Positions 13,975-25,873 of a stretch of 55,000 nucleotides of DNA are shown one piece after another (positions within the stretch are counted from its first letter, which is position 1; every line of letters starts with the position of its first letter). The notes under the pieces are model-generated. The model was given only the letters and a program-made list of their open reading frames with translations, searched no databases and was not told the DNA's origin. The DNA is from Glandiceps talaboti (Eukaryota; Hemichordata; Enteropneusta; Spengelidae), in the NCBI RefSeq assembly GCF_964340395.1, contig NC_135556.1, positions 16,156,142 to 16,211,141 of the forward strand. Direction: 5' to 3'. The position numbers and the translations under genes are program-made.

Positions 13975-14190
13975 TATTGCGGTAGAAATGTCGGGTTACA
14001 TCGTAACTATCCCGTATCTATGCATTTTATTACAAACGATCATAATGTATCAGATATGTCCATTTCAGGAATTTGTAAGGTTTCTGGTGATGAGAAAGCT
14101 TTGAGGTTGAAGGAAGAAGAAATCATCTTCCGTCTTGGAACGCTGGAACCCCTTGGAATTAATAGATTATTCTCGTCTTTCCCAATCTAA
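13975..14190 (+). pseudogene. 3' end of a retroelement ORF, Penelope-like / GIY-YIG type (fragment)
   Basis: One frame stays open for about 70 codons up to a TAA at 14188. It carries the C-terminal signature common in Penelope-like and related reverse-transcriptase elements: PVSMHF, then DMSISGI, a charged KEEE stretch, and RLGTLEPLGIN followed by a few residues and the stop. Upstream the frame is blocked (TAA at about 13970), so only the 3' end remains. About 200 bp downstream (14395-14412) lies CGAAACGTCGG, a motif I associate with the 3' region of such elements. Family assignment rests on memory of motifs, not on a search. Confidence 0.55.
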
Positions 14191-14454
14191 TTATCATGAT
14201 TATTGGGTATTTTTTTAAATTTCAGGCGTATTCTATTGGGTTCTATTAGGTGCGTGCGAATTTAAGAACTTATCCCACGTATAACCGTTTATTTATATCA
14301 CGCGCGGCTTTGTTCCATTATATTTAGAAATGTTCGGGTTTTCACCTGGCATTTCTCTGTCTCGCCAATTTTTCCTTTGAAAAAGAATATTTATTCGAAA
14401 CGTCGGATTTAACAGCTATATATACGGACTGGTTTATTAGTTCCTTATGCATTT

Positions 14455-14487
14455 CTACATACATACATACATACATACATACATACA

Positions 14488-14518
<31 letters not shown>

Positions 14519-14530
14519 CACACACACAGG

Positions 14531-14599
<69 letters not shown>
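14455..14599. repeat. (CATA)n then (CA)n microsatellite
   Basis: CATA tetramers (14457-14519) run into CA dinucleotides (14519-14598). The tract lies directly after the retroelement 3' end, so it may have grown from that element's tail. Confidence 0.95.
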
Positions 14600-14602
<3 letters not shown>

Positions 14603-15560
14603 TTAAAGGATAGTGACTGATTTATTTCTGTTGGGACTCAACGATATATTCAAAGAGATACGTGATGGTACACCAGCTTGGCAGATACAAATGTTCAAGG
14701 GATTGAGACAATTGTGAAATATACACACTCAGTAGCAATCCTCCAAAGCTTTAAATTTGTACTATTTCATCAACAGATACGCAAATCTACCTCTTAATCG
14801 CATTAACATAGAAAGAGGGAGATGACTTGGCTGTCACTTTCAATGTGATATGTACATGTACATGTACAACTTCTGGGTGTTATCTATGTATTAGCTGAAC
14901 TGTATACATTGCGAAGGTAAAATTACGATGAAAATTTAATTTCTGAGATCCGCAAAAAGAAACAGTGCCTTCGATATCGACTACAAACTTTTGTCTTTTC
15001 GATGGATCTTCATCGGTGTGTATATATACCCAGGGTATTTAATCACCGTTACTGGTCATAATTGACAATGTGCATGCTCGCTGTTGCGTTTCAATTACAT
15101 ATTCGTGTTCAGTTTAAGCTTATAGGTTTAATCGAGAAGTTTCTGCCTTTTATGTACATTTCTCAAAAGGTCTCAAAATTGTTATATTTAAATGACAAAG
15201 GTATAAATAATTATAGCTAATGCTTTTGCTCCAAAATTACGTTTACAGCACGTGCTCTTTAAGTTGATTGACGCCATGCGTAGACTGACTCTAACAACAC
15301 TAATTGCGTCGTCATAGGGCTGACTGCGACTTATACGTACGTCATGTTTTCTGTGACGTTTATACGTACCAACATAATAGATGTTCGTTAGAGTTAATTG
15401 ACTCGAAAAGTACGTCTCACAGAAGGAATGTTCTGAATAAGTAAAATACCAGCAACTCACTCAAATAAAGATGTAATGGTCGTCTGAATAGACGAATAAA
15501 TAAATAAAGACAGAACAAATAAGCAACTGGTGCTGGTGCTGGAAAATAGAATGACTGAAA
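14600..15560. other. Intergenic region, possible retroelement remnant
   Basis: No gene recognised. Around 14965-15030 the minus strand reads CACCGATGAAGATCCATCG, then AAAAGAC, similar to the 'GATGAAGATCCATCGAAA' stretch near the 3' end of some retroelements. This is only a weak hint of an inverted second remnant. Confidence 0.3.
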
Positions 15561-15567
15561 TATGCTG

Positions 15568-15890
15568 GCTGGATGGCTGGATGGATGGATGGATGGGTGG
15601 ATGGGTGGATGGATGGATGGGTGGGTGGATGGATGGGTGGGTGGATGGATGGAGGGAGGGAGGGAGGAATGGATGGGTGGGTGGATGGAGGGATGGATAG
15701 ATAGAGGAATGAATGAATGAATGAATGAATGAATGAATGAATGAATGGGTAGGTGGGTGGGTGGGTGGAGGGAGGGAGGGAGGGAGGAATGGATTGATGG
15801 ATGGATGGATGCATGGATGCATGGATGAATGGATGCATGGATGGATGGATGCATGAATGGATAGGTGGGTGGGTGGATAGATTAAAGTTG
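15568..15890. repeat. (GGAT/GGGT/GAAT/GGAG)n tetranucleotide array
   Basis: About 320 bp of 4-bp units that drift in blocks: GGAT, GGGT, GGAG, GAAT, then back to GGAT with GCAT. All three minus frames are open and rich in His/Pro/Ser/Ile, an effect of the repeat and not a protein. Confidence 0.95.
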
Positions 15891-16012
15891 GGATGATCGT
15901 TGGCAATTGGATGTATAGATGGATGTATATATATATGGGTGGGGTGTAGTGGATGGGTTGTCACCTAACCGAATGACACAAATGAGTAGAGACTAGAAAA
16001 TACATTACGTAT

Positions 16013-16509
16013 TTATGAAAATGGAGAATCGAATAAACGCGAAGTCAGAAAAGTTGATGGTTCGGATTTCCTTCTCGGTGATAATGAAAAATCGTACGAT
16101 GAATCCATTTGGAGATTCAAAGAAGATTTCTTGAATTTACTTTGCTGGACTTGTTTATTTGAATGTGTACTCGTCGGTAATTTCGGTAATTTTTCAATCT
16201 TTGACCCAAATTTATGGCGAGTTTCAGTCTGCGAATTATTATTGTCTTCAGATTCGGATTCAATAGAATACTGACGAATCTCATTCGTGAAGGTAACGGA
16301 CGCTGTCTTCCGAATAAGGCCTTCGGATTTCTGTATACCGAATTCTTCTCCAACTTGACGTCCGATTATGAACTCATCACATAGGATATCCTGACATCGC
16401 AGACAGCGTTTACATTTGTGGCACCACCCCTCCAGACCAATCAATTCATCCTCTGCGAGGCACACTTTACTACCACAGATAATACAGCTAACTCGAAAAA
16501 GTGCAGGAA
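16013..16509 (-). CDS. LIM-like zinc-finger protein, C-terminal exon
   Basis: This minus-strand exon begins after a TTTCTTTAG acceptor (AG at 16511-16510) and runs to a stop at 16013. Near its start is a zinc-finger pattern C-x2-C-x17-W-C-x2-C-x2-C-x2-C (CIICGSK, then GWCHKCKRCLRC). This matches the first half of a LIM domain except that the usual His after Trp is Cys. The second LIM finger is not recognisable; the chain continues as a Ser/Lys-rich tail ending in a stop. An exon at about 18533-18476 would join in phase 1 (ATG at 18485, MGV, donor GTATGT) and could be the first coding exon. LIM modules usually bind protein partners; the specific role is unknown. Confidence 0.55.
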
Positions 16510-18475
16510 CTAAAGAAAACAAAAAAACATAGTAACACTAATTTTAGAAAAGTATTTTGGTCTTCCTTTTTGAAGTCATTTTACCACAGGCAGGTAAGTT
16601 ACCTTCCGTAAGGGGAGACTATAATTATAATTTTTTTCTGTACACATCTGCCATGACAATTGCAAGAACTGATTAAGTTTTGGTAAACAATGTATATCGA
16701 TGAGTCGTTTGCATAAAGACTGCTTTTTGGTAAGTGTATGTCCTATATAGCCAGTTGATGAGGTTTTTATTTTTGACTTTTCGTCAAATATTTGGCAAAT
16801 ACATTGATAACAAAGTACAAGTGTCCAATAACGAACATTTTTGTGGTTTTCAATTATAATGACTAATTTGCATATTTAATGATTTTTTCCAATTAAGGTT
16901 TACATCATGTTTGGTGGCAGACAAGTTTCCATTCTGATGATGCATATTGAAGCAACAATCGAAAGGCTTATTTGTTTTGCCTTTACGGAAGACATTCAAT
17001 CAAAATTACATCTGGTATTTTAAAGTGTTCATAATATTGTCTCTGTAATAATAGCTAGGAACTACGGAATGTCATAACTTCCAATATATCGTATATCACT
17101 CTCAACATATGACATTAATGTGTTGAAGGTATGCGATCTTCCGCCTAAACAGAGGAGGGGAAAATCAATCCCTGACCTTAGTAAGGGCACATAACGCTAT
17201 GTTCGAGTTGTAATAGTTTTATCGCATGTCTTTTGAACGTTCTTTAAAAGTTTAAGAATATTGGCATCTGTGCGATACATCATCAACTGTTGAAGAGACA
17301 CTTTTATAGGCATTGACGACACGGGTATGCATAGAGTTATAGTAATGCGAGTATCAACACGATTGTCGATAAATCAGCACTTGTTGTCAGCTATTTCCGC
17401 TTTTCAAAGAGTTCGTGTTTTTAAATATGTCTGTACAATGACCCAGTAAGCATTTGTTTTTACAATGAATGAAGATTTTTTTTAAAAATGAACACTGCCA
17501 GGACAAATTGTCGTGACGTACACGTAGAACGATCTGTATATATATTCCATATGATTGGCTTATGCATGGTATAATCACGTGTACTTCTACGCCACTGAAA
17601 GTAGACACAAACTTGCAGTGCTATGTACGATATGGCTGTAGTTGTTCTACACGTTCGATTTTTCACGGTGTCGACGCAATTCTGTCTTTTAACTAGTACA
17701 AGTGTGTTCAACTAAAAGGGGACTTTAAATTAGTCATGTATAGTGTCAGGGTTTGGGAGAGTAATCATTATGCTTCGATTAACAATTGATTCACATTATT
17801 TAATGATGTAGATATGATGGATTGGAAGATGGCATGGGGCAGTGTAATCACCGACAATGAAAGTAGAAGAAAAAACGTGAAAAGGCGGCATTTCCTTTGA
17901 TTTGAACTCACTGTGAAGACAGTAAATCGAACTGGCACTAACGAGGATGGATAGTCAATTTTCCGATTGGTCTATGTTTTAAAGTACGTAGGCACAAACA
18001 TGTCCTTGTTGTCCGAAGAATAAAGCAGTGTATATTGACCCTATATCAGCAGAGTAGAGTGAACATTATCGTAGGGGAGGGTTGGGGGTATTTGTAATAA
18101 TGTTTGCTAGTGAAAATAAACGGTGTTCGGCTGTCCTGACTGTACGTACTGGTAGAACCATCGTGTAGGGTCTATGGTAGAACATACCTCGGTATACGTT
18201 TGTGTATTCCTAGGGTGTATAACGTCGACCCTGAATCATGAAGTGAGTGTTATAAAAGTTTATTTATTTTATTTGCTTTACGGTGAACTAGAAAACGTTC
18301 GACAGACGAAACTTAAGTATAGAACCAATTCATTTGACTGAATTATAATATATCGTGGTAGAACATGGAAGTGTATATCGTGACCCTATGGTATAAAGTA
18401 CCAATGTAAGCCTTGCTGTCAGTACTAAGAATCCATTCCAATACATTTTCAATAAAGTGAAGATTAACGACATAC

Positions 18476-18533
18476 CAACTCCCATGGTGTTAATATCTAT
18501 ATTGCTTACGTCACACACTATAAAAAGCGCTAA
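18476..18533 (-). CDS. Candidate upstream exon of the LIM-like gene
   Basis: On the minus strand a short open stretch (CDVSNIDINTMGV) ends at a GTATGT donor (18475-18470), leaving one base. That matches the phase needed by the acceptor at 16510. A start ATG is present at 18485. A TTTTTATAG just before 18519 could instead be an acceptor, making this an internal exon. The only support is phase and splice motifs. Confidence 0.3.
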
Positions 18534-18636
18534 TTAAAACCGACAGGTCATGCATGAAAATGTCTGATTGATATAAAACCAACATATATTACTTTCTTTG
18601 GCCGGTCGGGGGTGCACACAGTATCATTGAAAGCTC

Positions 18637-19317
18637 TCATCTTTTGGCATTTCTAAACTTGCGCTCAGCTTGATCACTACCTAAATCATCGAGTTCATCA
18701 TTATACATTGTATACTCACCCTTCAAGTTTGGCTTTTCGTACAAGAACAGTTCGTTGACCTCCTTATAGCAAGTGCCACTGCCGGGTACGGATGTGAAAC
18801 AGCATATACTGGCACCTTGAATAACTGCATACACGTTATGGTGTTTATTTCGTTTGTCCATGGCCATTTCAGTTATCGATACTCGTTCAATTTTAACAGT
18901 AGTTGGGCCCCTCCTCTTCCCCTCAAAGAAATTTGCCACCGCCTTGTGTACCTGTTTGCTCATCTTGTAAAACTTAATTTCGTTATGCATGTGCTCTTCT
19001 TCAAGGTGGTCTGGGACAGCTGCTACCATACCGGTACGGCCAAAGTTTAATAAAACTTTCAAAGGATCTGGATCCCGATCAATTCTATAAATATCATCCT
19101 TTGGGGTATCCTCTCCATTGTCAGTATCTAGAAGTAAAGCTAAGAACACACTTTCCAACCTCTCAATCGTAGCTAGAGTAGTTTCAAGCATAGTGCCCCC
19201 AACGTTGAGTCGGATCCATTGTTTGGTTCGATCAGGAAGAGCACCGCCAGGCAGCTGCTGCGATTCTCCGGGAAGTTCACGATACGTTGCACGACTGCTT
19301 CTCGAACTCTCAGACAT
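18637..19317 (-). CDS. KCTD-type BTB/POZ domain protein
   Basis: A single open exon of 226 codons plus TGA. The start chosen is the ATG at 19317 (MSESSRSS); possible acceptors just upstream (CACCTAG, GCTCAG) suggest a spliced 5' UTR. Residues about 35-130 form a KCTD T1/BTB domain: WIRLNVGGT at the start, IDRDPDPLKVLLNFGRTG in the middle, and HNEIKFYKM near the end. The C-terminal half is basic and then cysteine-containing, and I do not recognise it. The WIRLNVGG and IDRDP wording is nearest the KCTD2/5/17 group, whose members serve as cullin-3 substrate adaptors; here that role is inference. It is not obviously a KCTD8/12/16 GABA-B auxiliary subunit, although a GABA-B-like gene lies 11 kb away. 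Confidence 0.85.
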   Translation of the reverse strand: MSESSRSSRATYRELPGESQQLPGGALPDRTKQWIRLNVGGTMLETTLATIERLESVFLALLLDTDNGEDTPKDDIYRIDRDPDPLKVLLNFGRTGMVAAVPDHLEEEHMHNEIKFYKMSKQVHKAVANFFEGKRRGPTTVKIERVSITEMAMDKRNKHHNVYAVIQGASICCFTSVPGSGTCYKEVNELFLYEKPNLKGEYTMYNDELDDLGSDQAERKFRNAKR

Positions 19318-19399
19318 TTCACCTGAGCATACTGACTGAAAAGTATGACTAGGTGAAAATAAGAGAAAATAAAATTCATCATTCAAAGACTAATACTGA

Positions 19400-20545
19400 G
19401 GACACGAAAGCCTTCCTTTATGTGTTAAGTATAATTGACGCCAAATTTAACACATTCATATAAATAACACTATTGATTTGCTAGTTAGTCATGAATACGT
19501 CATGAAAAGGACATTGTCAACGCCTAAAAATAGAAACAGTCGATCGATGAAATAACACTTTGCAGTTGGCATTGTAGAATATTAATGAAACATATATATT
19601 AATTTACAGTGTGTATTTATTATATTATAGTGTTCAAGTTAACCACTGCTTTTAATTGCTTCTTATTCAGTGCTCGAACGTACAGACGGTGGTAGAAAGA
19701 GACCATTGATCCAATGTCTTCATGTTGGTTTACTAATCGATCGCCACGTTGGTACTATTATCGATTTGTTGGCAAAGTCAGAATTCAAAACATTTGAAAG
19801 TATAGAGATATTTTCTAAATAGTCTTTGTTTTTATAACTAGATAACATTGCTATGAAGTTTTAAGTTTACAATGCCATTCAATAAAACTGTTGTGTTTTA
19901 GTTCTTCAATACATGAGTGGTGTACGCTTTGGATACAAACAGTTGACGTTGAGTTGTGTGTCAAGTTATCATTCGTATAACGGTATCAAATAGTAATACT
20001 ATAGATATGTGTACGTGCAAGTAATCAGACTGTCAGTTAGTCTAGCGAGGGTGTCCATTTGCTTCAAGTTGCGAGTCGATATATACAGTGGTATTCTCGC
20101 ACACATCTCCTGTACCTCATACCTCTTTTCCACAATTTTAAGTTTTCTAGATGTTTCGTCACTGATACAAGTTATAATGTTAACATACTCTTTGATTTTA
20201 TAAATATTTTTTGTAATTTAAAAAGCACTTTTTTCTATTTTAAGGAAATTCTCTTCGACTTACCTTGACTGGTTGGACGGTGCAGTACAAAGTAGATTAA
20301 GCTATTCTACATATCTATCACCAAATAAGTCATGAACTCTACACCTCTTTTGCTCCTCCAGCTAACTCTCTAAGATGACCTTTTCGCACACGAATAAGTA
20401 AATGATTGACAGTTTGAAATACCAAGGAATGTTCGATCGCTATGTTTGTCGCCCTCAACGTTTAGCATGAAATGAGTTTAACATATGATGATGAAGTGTT
20501 CATTGTGCAATCACTGCGTGCTATTAATTTATTTCCTTGTATGTA

Positions 20546-20590
<45 letters not shown>

Positions 20591-21335
20591 ACATTTTTTA
20601 TTATAGTTGTTGTTTGCTTGCCCTTCTGTTTTGCAAGCTTATTAATCATATATTGTCAATCTATCATATTACAACATTTCCTCTGCCTTCTGGCCAATAC
20701 AAGTCACAATCACTTGTTCGCTAATATTAATATGCTAATCAAGGACGGTCATAATACAATGACGTCATTTACGAATATTAAAGAATAATATCGTCAAAGG
20801 TATTTGCATATAACAACGAGAATGTGCAAAACATCGGCGACGGTAGTTTTTGAATATTCGCAAATACCTAATAACGCCTTGTGTATTATGACCATACTTG
20901 AACCGAATATTAGCTCACAAGCAACTGTGGTCAAAATCTGGCATGGACATATAAATCGTCACAAAATATCTACATCTTCGAGATGGCGAACGACGGGATA
21001 TCTTTCATCCAAGGTCTGAAAAATCGGAGCTCCTAAACACAGACAAGGAAGAATTCTTGTCTGTCTCCTAAATAACGGTGCTGTAAAGCAATATGAAAGT
21101 CGTCACTGCCAGGCTGAAGAGTTTGCACAGTTTGGTAGAACAACCACATATCATAGCGAAAAGAAGTAGGCCTATCACGAAATTGATGTCTGTACAATAT
21201 GTATAATGCTAGAGGCAACAATTCGTAGATTTATATTTTATTTATTTATTAATTTATAGTTTATTTATTTATTCATTCACTCATTTATTTAGTCATAGCT
21301 TGTTTTATTCATTCATTTGTTAATTTAAAAAGTTG
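19400..21335. other. Intergenic region between KCTD and IK
   Basis: The KCTD gene (-) and IK (+) are transcribed away from each other, so both promoters should lie here. I recognise no gene. There is a (TTG)n tract at 20547-20590 and TTTA/TTCA-rich sequence at 21235-21320. Confidence 0.5.
20547..20591. repeat. (TTG)n microsatellite
   Basis: About 14 TTG triplets. Confidence 0.95.
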
Positions 21336-21338
21336 CTT

Positions 21339-21680
21339 GGTTCCGATTACCTGACCCCACCTAGTTTTTCACGCCGACCCTAAACTTTTTTTTACGTATT
21401 CGAGAAAAAATAATAATAAATTCGCGAAAATCATGAAATCTCGCGAGAAATAGTGGGTGTGGAAACTGACATCAACTTAAAAAGACAATATTAAATTATT
21501 CTTCCAATCTGTAATGGCTCAGTACATCTATGATAATAGGAAGAAATAAACAACACAGAGAGCATTTGGAAAACAATGGAAAACCTGAACTAGACACTCA
21601 CACATGAAAAAAAAATATAATAAAATAAAATAAAAAATCTACCTACGCCACCTATTTTAAAATTGAATGTAATCGGAACC
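21339..21680. mobile_element. Possible small inverted-repeat element upstream of IK
   Basis: GGTTCCGATTAC at 21339-21350 has its exact reverse complement GTAATCGGAACC at 21669-21680. The 342-bp interval holds A-rich tracts and a CG-rich centre with TCTCGCGAGA. It ends about 205 bp before the IK start codon. A 12-bp perfect match at this distance may mark a MITE, but I see no clear target-site duplication. Confidence 0.4.
21439..21448. promoter_or_regulatory. TCTCGCGAGA palindrome upstream of IK
   Basis: A perfect 10-bp palindrome 438 bp before the IK ATG. The TCTCGCGAGA motif is a known core-promoter element of mammalian housekeeping genes. Its use here is inference; it may simply belong to the surrounding repeat element. 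Confidence 0.4.
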
Positions 21681-21885
21681 ACACAATTATTTCGCCTAAC
21701 TCAGTGGAAACCATGACTGTAAACTGGAACTTTAAACAGCGCCACTCTAGTTTTCGAGAACTTGATTTGTTAGAGGGCGCTATTTCAAAGCAACAAAAGT
21801 ACGCCATTTTGTTGTGAACGTACGAAGCTGTGAACTCGAGCTCTTTTTTGTGATCAAGATTTGACATTGATAAAAAGATACAGCC

Positions 21886-24800
21886 ATGCCGGAGAGTAAG
21901 TATTTGTCTTGTTTACTGAATACATATCTGATCATTTGTAGACGCACATCGTATTGTACTGAACCCAAGTCAACGAGGTAACGCATATATCGAAAACAAG
22001 GGGCAATCAAATTGTAAATAATAAATTACACTGGGTTGTTTCTGGAATTACTTACATCGAGTTCTAAGAGTATATATTATTCTCCAGGAACCAATTGCCT
22101 CAAGTTCAAGGCTCAAGCTCAAGCTCTCACTAATACATCCATGTTCAGACGGAGTGTAAATGTACATTAAGAATGATAAGAGCATACAGTAATGATTTAG
22201 TGCTTGTACACATACAGTTAGTAATCACAGAACTCAATTCTGACTGCTGTCTCTTCATTCTGTGTCCTATAAAACCATACACAGAAAAGCGATATCTATC
22301 TTTAAAAACTACACAAGTAGGTGTATCTGAAAATCCATGTAAAAAAACAATCAATGGCATAAACCAATTATCTGACAAATAGACCGTTGAAGAACAGTGA
22401 AGTCAAGTAATACTGGTCGAATGGCTAACAAACATTGGAGAGAAATATTTTTTTTAAATCAGTATGCAAAAATGTGTGTGGAACTATGGATGTAGAATCA
22501 CTGCTGTCTACCTCCATGGCGGAACATAAGTGTACCTTCAAGTTCATGCTTAATGTATTGTTGAAATTGAAATTTGTGTTTTTCATTACAGGAGGAGATG
22601 AACCATTCTCCAACCCCCTACCCCCTATTGATAGGAGGATGTCCTTTGAAGATTTGGACACCAATCCACCTCCGTAAGTACAGTACGTTACTTAGTACTG
22701 CATGTACCGGTTACCTGTGTAGATTGGGAAACCAAACAAGTCCTGGTTGTAGTTCATTCTGTTTACCTATAATCAGCCCAGCTAGCTTGACAACATTATT
22801 CACCAGTCCAAAAGCCAGGATGTTGTTGTGTCAGACAGCCAAGTCTCTGGGATTGAATTTGTATGACTATGGCTTCATAGCAAGCAATGGCAATTACATT
22901 GTACATGAAATGATTAAGTGATTGATTGAACAAGTCGTAGTCCAAATGAACCAAACAGAACTTGAGCAAATCAGATTTTTGTTTTGTATTGCAAGTTACT
23001 CGACCAAATGTGACTCTCCTTCCACTGTCATGTACTAACTGTGAATGAGAGAAATTGTGTGCACATTATGTGGTACAAAGTTCAAAGTACACACTATGTC
23101 TTAACATTCAGTCAGCTCATTTTAACTTCAGGTCTAAGGATTTATCACAGACCAAAGTGTTCTAATTTTTGCTGTACATGTACATGTACATAAGATGAAA
23201 GATAAGTGTTTGATATTTGCAGTGTTATCACTATTCACCTCATAATGGCACAGCTGCTGAAAGTAACAATGCATCAATACTATCTGATACGACATACATG
23301 TACATGGAGATGGAGCCGAGGATAAAAGTTGTGTTGATATCAGTAGATATCACATGCATTATATTTGAATCATACTTCATTAAGAGTACAGAAACAGCAG
23401 TGATATTTTATCACATACATTTACATATCTCTGATAAAGATAATTTTAAAATGAAGATGACTATCTGTAACTCCTGTCAGCTGGGCATTTGAAAGATGTA
23501 TCATAACTCCTATGATAACCATGGTTTATATCATCATGTGATTTCTGTTAATGGAAGTTGTGTATTTTGCTTTTGGCATATACTTTCTGAACATATTGTA
23601 ACACTAATGAATGTCATACATATACTTCTGTACTTTGTATAGCCCATCAAGTACAATGACTAATGAAGATTTTCGTAAGTTGTTGATGACTCCAAGATCT
23701 GCTCCGAAAGAAGCACCACCATCCTCACTTGCAAGAAATAAGAAGCCGTAAGTATTCTAGTTTATCAACAAGAAAATGGTTGACTCTGTCTTTGACTTTA
23801 TAAGAGAGTTTTGTGTACTTCACCTTGCCGTCACATCATTACAGCTAGATTTGATGTTTTTTTTAAAGTACATGGAAATCTTGTTTATGTTATACAGCAT
23901 TTTCAAGTAGAAGTAGGTAAAAGCAACCCAATACATGTTTCCAAATCACCTTATTGGGGTTCCCAAACAAAATTATGATAGACTGCATGCCAGTTTTACA
24001 TGAGTTCCTCCCTTTATGTTACCACGGTGACCAGTTAACGGCCAAGTTTTCATTAGGATTGAAATCTTTGTGTGACAAACAGTTGTCTGGCAGAGCTATA
24101 GCAAAAGTTGGTCCAAAATAAAGAATAATCCTCATGGCTTCACTGATAAGAAGTAATACCAGGACCTGGGACAATGACATGGTCATATATTATTTCAATA
24201 TGCCACTCTGATACTATAGTCAATTGGACATGACTTTATCAGATATACACACACTGTACATTAAAAATGACATCAGTTTTACATGATGTGTCTGTTCCTA
24301 TTTTTTTTGCAGAATGCCTAGAGAATATGAGGAAAGTGATGATAAGGCTGCCATGAGAAGAAAAAAGAAAAGGTAAAGTAGTGTGCCCTTTTGGGTCAAT
24401 ATGACGTCTCACTGATGTCATCATGAACAGGAATGTCTTTGCATGCACCAAAGTGTGATATTCCCCTAGTTCTTACTATGGGGTGATCACTGCAATAATC
24501 CACAGCAATTATTCATGACAACAATATTGTTGTTCCCTGACCTGTAAAGTACAATGATTCACTTGAAAACCATTATTTTATCATTTTGACCCACAACAAA
24601 ATAAACTTTTATCTTTTGTGAGAGGGCATTCTGGGAAACAGTCATAATGTTCTTCTGTACTTTTCAAAAGTTGAACCATGGAGGTAGGAAGGCCTTCCTA
24701 CGTACCTCAGTGGTTGAACAAAGTTGTCATTGCCTTCTGTCCACCTTTTAATCCTCTCTCCCTATAGGGGGATATTTGTGTGTACACAACTAAGTAGAAG

Positions 24801-25824
24801 TTGGGTGAAAGAGAATTAAATCTTTTTAGTATTTCAACCTGATCATGTCTTGATTGTTTTTCTTAATACATGTATATTTAAAACCTACCGTGAAAGTCAT
24901 TTAGCTGCAATGAATGTATTTCAATTTTTTGATAACCAACCTTTTCCTGGCATTGTACAATAGTAACTCTTCTGTGTGTATGATATGTACATTTTTGTAC
25001 ACGCATTATACATTTGTGTGTATGATGCTTATATGTTATGTTTAGTTTCAAAGACATGATATATACAGTTGTAATGTGGAGAAATGTATTGTTCTGACAT
25101 TGCATAGTATTTCTAGCCACCAATTTATTACTTCATCAACATGTTGTTTACATTAAGTTTTGTAACAATTATCAATTATAATTCAATTGCAAAAACCACT
25201 TAGTTTAAAAAAAATTATATCATAGATAGTGTATATATTACAGGATTTCCTCCAAATAAAAAGGTGTGAATTTGATTTGATCACAAACACATGTCTCTCT
25301 GACTGATAACTTCTTCCTGTGTACATGTAGTTACTATGCCAAGATAAAGAAAGAAGAGATGGAAAGAGAGGCAGAACTTGCCAAGAGATACAGAGATAGG
25401 GTATGTACAAAATACTAAATTTATAGTATACTAAATTTATCTTTTTATGTGTGAAGATACTAGTGTTCTGGTATATTTCGTAGTGTTAACAGTCTGATGT
25501 TACTGGATTTCTTATGGTTCCATGTTGCTGTGTTGTGATATTTTACTGATTGTGTTATAAATGTTAAAGCAGTTATTGCAAGACAGCTGACTGAACAATA
25601 TACGGAGTGCATACAGTTGGAAGATGCACTGCTTGTTTATCTGTTTAACTGGTAGTGTCTGTGATAATAATTTACATGCTGTATTACACACAAAACTTGG
25701 TAACGTGTATGTTGTACCTATGTTACAATTCAGGGATTTAAAACAAACATATTATTGTGTTTGGTGAACTAAGATGTTCATATATCAAGTGGCAAAATAC
25801 TATGAATATAACACCACACACACA

Positions 25825-25873
<49 letters not shown>

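Noticed and set aside
15417-15964. Three overlapping 145-167 codon minus frames rich in His/Pro/Ser/Ile
   Set aside because: All three frames are open because the region is a tetranucleotide repeat without stops.
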